Assembly: GCF_900215315.1 (NCBI RefSeq)
Contig: NZ_OBEB01000003.1
Span: 248,001-312,000, forward strand
DNA length: 64,000 bases
Source: Arsukibacterium tuosuense
Lineage (GTDB): Bacteria; Pseudomonadota; Gammaproteobacteria; Enterobacterales; Alteromonadaceae
Direction of reading: 5' to 3'
The translations under genes were made by a program, and so were the position numbers. This document shows positions 62,048 through 64,000 of the stretch, piece after piece. A model generated the notes under the pieces. It saw nothing but the letters and a program-made list of their open reading frames with translations. It was not told the origin of the DNA and made no database searches. How positions within the stretch are numbered: the first letter of the stretch is position 1; each line of letters starts with the position of its first letter.

Positions 62048-63270
62048 AAATATTATATGTCTGTCATCGCTTTCCCTTTCCGCCGAAACGTGGCGGCAAA
62101 ATTCGCCCGTTCAACATGATCCGTCATTTCAGCCAGCAAGGTCATCAGGTTTACGTAGCATCACTGGCCCGTAATCCGGCAGAAGCGGCAGACGGTGAAG
62201 GGATCAGACAGCATTGTCATCATTACTACGCTGCCGTGGTAAAAGAACCGGTGCAGTTCGCACGGATGATCCTGCGCCTGCCCCTACTGACGCCATCATC
62301 AATGGGTTACTTTTTCAGCCATGATTTAAATAACCATATTAAAGGCTTACTGGCAGAGCATAAATTTGATCTGATTTTTGTGCATTGCTCGTCAGTTGCC
62401 CAATATGTCAGTCATGTCGAAGACACGCCCAAGTTGCTTGATTTTGGTGATATGGACTCGCAAAAATGGTTAGCCTACCGTGCTTTTAAACCCTTTCCAC
62501 TTAGTCTGGGCTATTACCTGGAAGGCCAAAAAATGCTGCGGGCAGAAAAGCGCCTGGCCAGCCGCTTCGACTTATGCAGCTGCACCACTAAAGCTGAACT
62601 GGCTACCCTGCAAAGCTATAATACCCGGGTACCGACGGCCTGGTTTCCGAACGGCGTTGACACCGAATACTTTACCCCCGGCACTGCGCCTTATGAGCAC
62701 CATAGTATTTCCTTTATTGGCCGGATGGATTACTACCCCAATCAGGAAGCGATGTTGCAGTTCTGCCGGCAAACCCTGCCACTGATCCGCGAGCAGATCC
62801 CTGATGTTAAGCTTTACATCGTTGGGGCAGAACCCAGCGCCGCAATCCGGGCGCTGGCCAACTTACCCGGCGTTATTGTTACCGGCTCGGTCCCAGATGT
62901 CAGGCCCTATATTATTAACACCGCAGCAATGGTAGCACCACTTAATATCGCCCGGGGCACTCAGAACAAAATTCTGGAAGCCATGGCAATGGCGGTACCG
63001 GTCGTCAGCAGCAGCCAGGCGGCAGGCGGCATTGACGCCATTGCCAATCAACACTTTTTAATTGCCGATACCCCGGCAGAGTATGCCAATGCCCTGGTAA
63101 AACTGATGCGCAACGCCGCTTTCCGGCAACAACTTGCTGACGCTGGCCGGCAACGGATGCTGACGCATCACCAATGGCACTTATCAATGCAACAATTAGA
63201 CAGCATAGTGCAACAATGTATAAACTTGCATCAGGAAAAACAGCTGACACAACGGGAAGTGCAAATATGA
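62044..63270 (+). CDS. XrtA-locus glycosyltransferase (TIGR03087-like)
   Basis: A 408-residue GT-B glycosyltransferase. KILYVCHRFPFPPKRGGKIR is the typical N-terminus of the PEP-CTERM TIGR03087 family; the C-terminal part holds NIARGTQNKILEAMAMAVPV. ATG 62044 overlaps the previous stop by four bases (ATGA), and this gene ends in the same kind of overlap with the next. A longer frame starting further upstream lies inside the amidotransferase gene and is not used. Confidence 0.9.
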   Translation: MKILYVCHRFPFPPKRGGKIRPFNMIRHFSQQGHQVYVASLARNPAEAADGEGIRQHCHHYYAAVVKEPVQFARMILRLPLLTPSSMGYFFSHDLNNHIKGLLAEHKFDLIFVHCSSVAQYVSHVEDTPKLLDFGDMDSQKWLAYRAFKPFPLSLGYYLEGQKMLRAEKRLASRFDLCSCTTKAELATLQSYNTRVPTAWFPNGVDTEYFTPGTAPYEHHSISFIGRMDYYPNQEAMLQFCRQTLPLIREQIPDVKLYIVGAEPSAAIRALANLPGVIVTGSVPDVRPYIINTAAMVAPLNIARGTQNKILEAMAMAVPVVSSSQAAGGIDAIANQHFLIADTPAEYANALVKLMRNAAFRQQLADAGRQRMLTHHQWHLSMQQLDSIVQQCINLHQEKQLTQREVQI

Positions 63271-64000
63271 ATATCAGTATTTTTGGATTAGGTTATGTTG
63301 GCGCCGTGTCGCTGGCGTGTCTGGCGCGCGACGGCAATCAGGTTATTGGGGTCGATATTGACCCGGTGAAACTGGAACTGATTAAAAGCGGCCAGTCGCC
63401 GGTAATTGAAGAAGGTATGCCAGAGCTCATGGCAGCAATGGCGGCCAGTGGCCGGGTCAGCGTGTCGCAGGACGTACAGCATGCCATTGATAATAGCGAC
63501 GTTTCATTTATTTGTGTTGGTACACCGTCACAAACTAATGGCAGCCAGGATCAAACCGCCGTGCTGCGCCTGGCCGAGCAATTAGGTAAAGCGCTAGCCA
63601 GTAAAAGCAACCGTCATACTATTGTATTTCGTTCCACCTTGCTGCCCGGCACGGTAGAAGGCAGTTTAAAAAGTTTGTTAGAGCAATATTCCGGCAAACA
63701 GGACGGGGTAGATTTTGACATTTGTTTTCAACCAGAATTCCTGCGCGAAGGCAGCTCGATAAAAGATTACGACAACCCGCCGTTTACTATCGTGGGAGCT
63801 AATAACGAGGCAGCACACCTGCAAATGCAGCGATTATTTGGCCATTTGCCTGGTCAGTATCACCGCACAGATGTGAAAACGGCTGAAACCGTCAAGTATT
63901 TCTGTAATATTTTTCACGCCCTGAAAATTACTTTTGCCAATGAAGTCGCCAGGTTATGTGAAGGCCTGACGGTTGACCCGTTTAAAGTCATGGACTTAGT
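63267..64000 (+). CDS. GDP-mannose 6-dehydrogenase/UDP-glucose dehydrogenase family protein, 3' end outside the window
   Basis: The first 244 residues of an UDP-glucose/GDP-mannose dehydrogenase. MNISIFGLGYVGAVSLACL is the NAD-binding motif; the segments DVSFICVGTPSQTNG, STLLPGTVEGSL and PEFLREGSSIKDYDNPP match Pseudomonas AlgD best of the family. It oxidises the sugar nucleotide to the uronic acid in two steps; the catalytic Cys lies beyond the right edge. It starts with an ATGA overlap, so the plus-strand operon continues. AlgD-like resemblance suggests a mannuronic-type or related uronate, by inference. Confidence 0.88.
   Translation, partial: MNISIFGLGYVGAVSLACLARDGNQVIGVDIDPVKLELIKSGQSPVIEEGMPELMAAMAASGRVSVSQDVQHAIDNSDVSFICVGTPSQTNGSQDQTAVLRLAEQLGKALASKSNRHTIVFRSTLLPGTVEGSLKSLLEQYSGKQDGVDFDICFQPEFLREGSSIKDYDNPPFTIVGANNEAAHLQMQRLFGHLPGQYHRTDVKTAETVKYFCNIFHALKITFANEVARLCEGLTVDPFKVMDL

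Overview
The window is ordinary gammaproteobacterial chromosome of about 50% GC. Its gene content and gene order fit the Alteromonadales-related group around Rheinheimera, Alishewanella and Arsukibacterium; that placement is inference from protein resemblance and gene neighbourhoods, not from a search. No prophage, insertion sequence, plasmid gene or CRISPR array was seen.

Layout. 1-6.5 kb: a truncated S9-family peptidase, an azoreductase, an ECF sigma factor with a ChrR-type zinc anti-sigma factor, and a 750-residue protein that joins a cysteine desulfurase, a metallo-beta-lactamase (persulfide-dioxygenase-like) domain and a rhodanese. 6.6-26.9 kb: core metabolism with strong E. coli-like neighbourhoods (fadR-dsbB; yfcL, aroC, prmB, smrB, sixA; maoP/hdfR; fadI-fadJ), interrupted by an NAD-kinase-like gene, an aldehyde dehydrogenase, an MFS transporter, an M16 protease and a GGDEF-EAL protein. 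Three good FadR-type operators tie fadR, fadIJ and the aldehyde dehydrogenase into one fatty-acid regulon. 27-33.9 kb: a six-gene MoxR/DUF58/VWA/BatD (aerotolerance-type) operon. 34-45.2 kb: putP, an EAL-HDOD protein, a ComEA-like protein, a PepSY plus two-component operon, folX-yfcH, and ybbAP divergent from tesA.

45.3-46.0 kb: a minus-strand tRNA operon (tRNA-Ala, three identical tRNA-Glu, then two decayed tRNA-Glu copies in 119-bp tandem units) driven by a consensus sigma-70 promoter with a GC-rich discriminator.

46.3-64 kb: a large exopolysaccharide/exosortase A (XrtA, PEP-CTERM) locus. One arm (ATPase on plus; barrel protein, tyrosine autokinase, Wzz-like and Wza-like proteins on minus) makes the chain-length and export machinery. 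The other arm (all plus, many 4-base ATGA overlaps) holds the priming sugar transferase, polysaccharide deacetylase, FemAB-like protein, exosortase A, two glycosyltransferases, two glutamine-dependent amidotransferases and the start of a GDP-mannose 6-dehydrogenase-like gene, which runs off the right end. No PEP-CTERM substrate protein is visible in the window.

The best candidates for something little described are the three-domain sulfur enzyme at 4.2-6.5 kb, the FadR operator lying exactly in the promoter spacer of the aldehyde dehydrogenase, and the inverted-repeat decay of tRNA-Glu copies.
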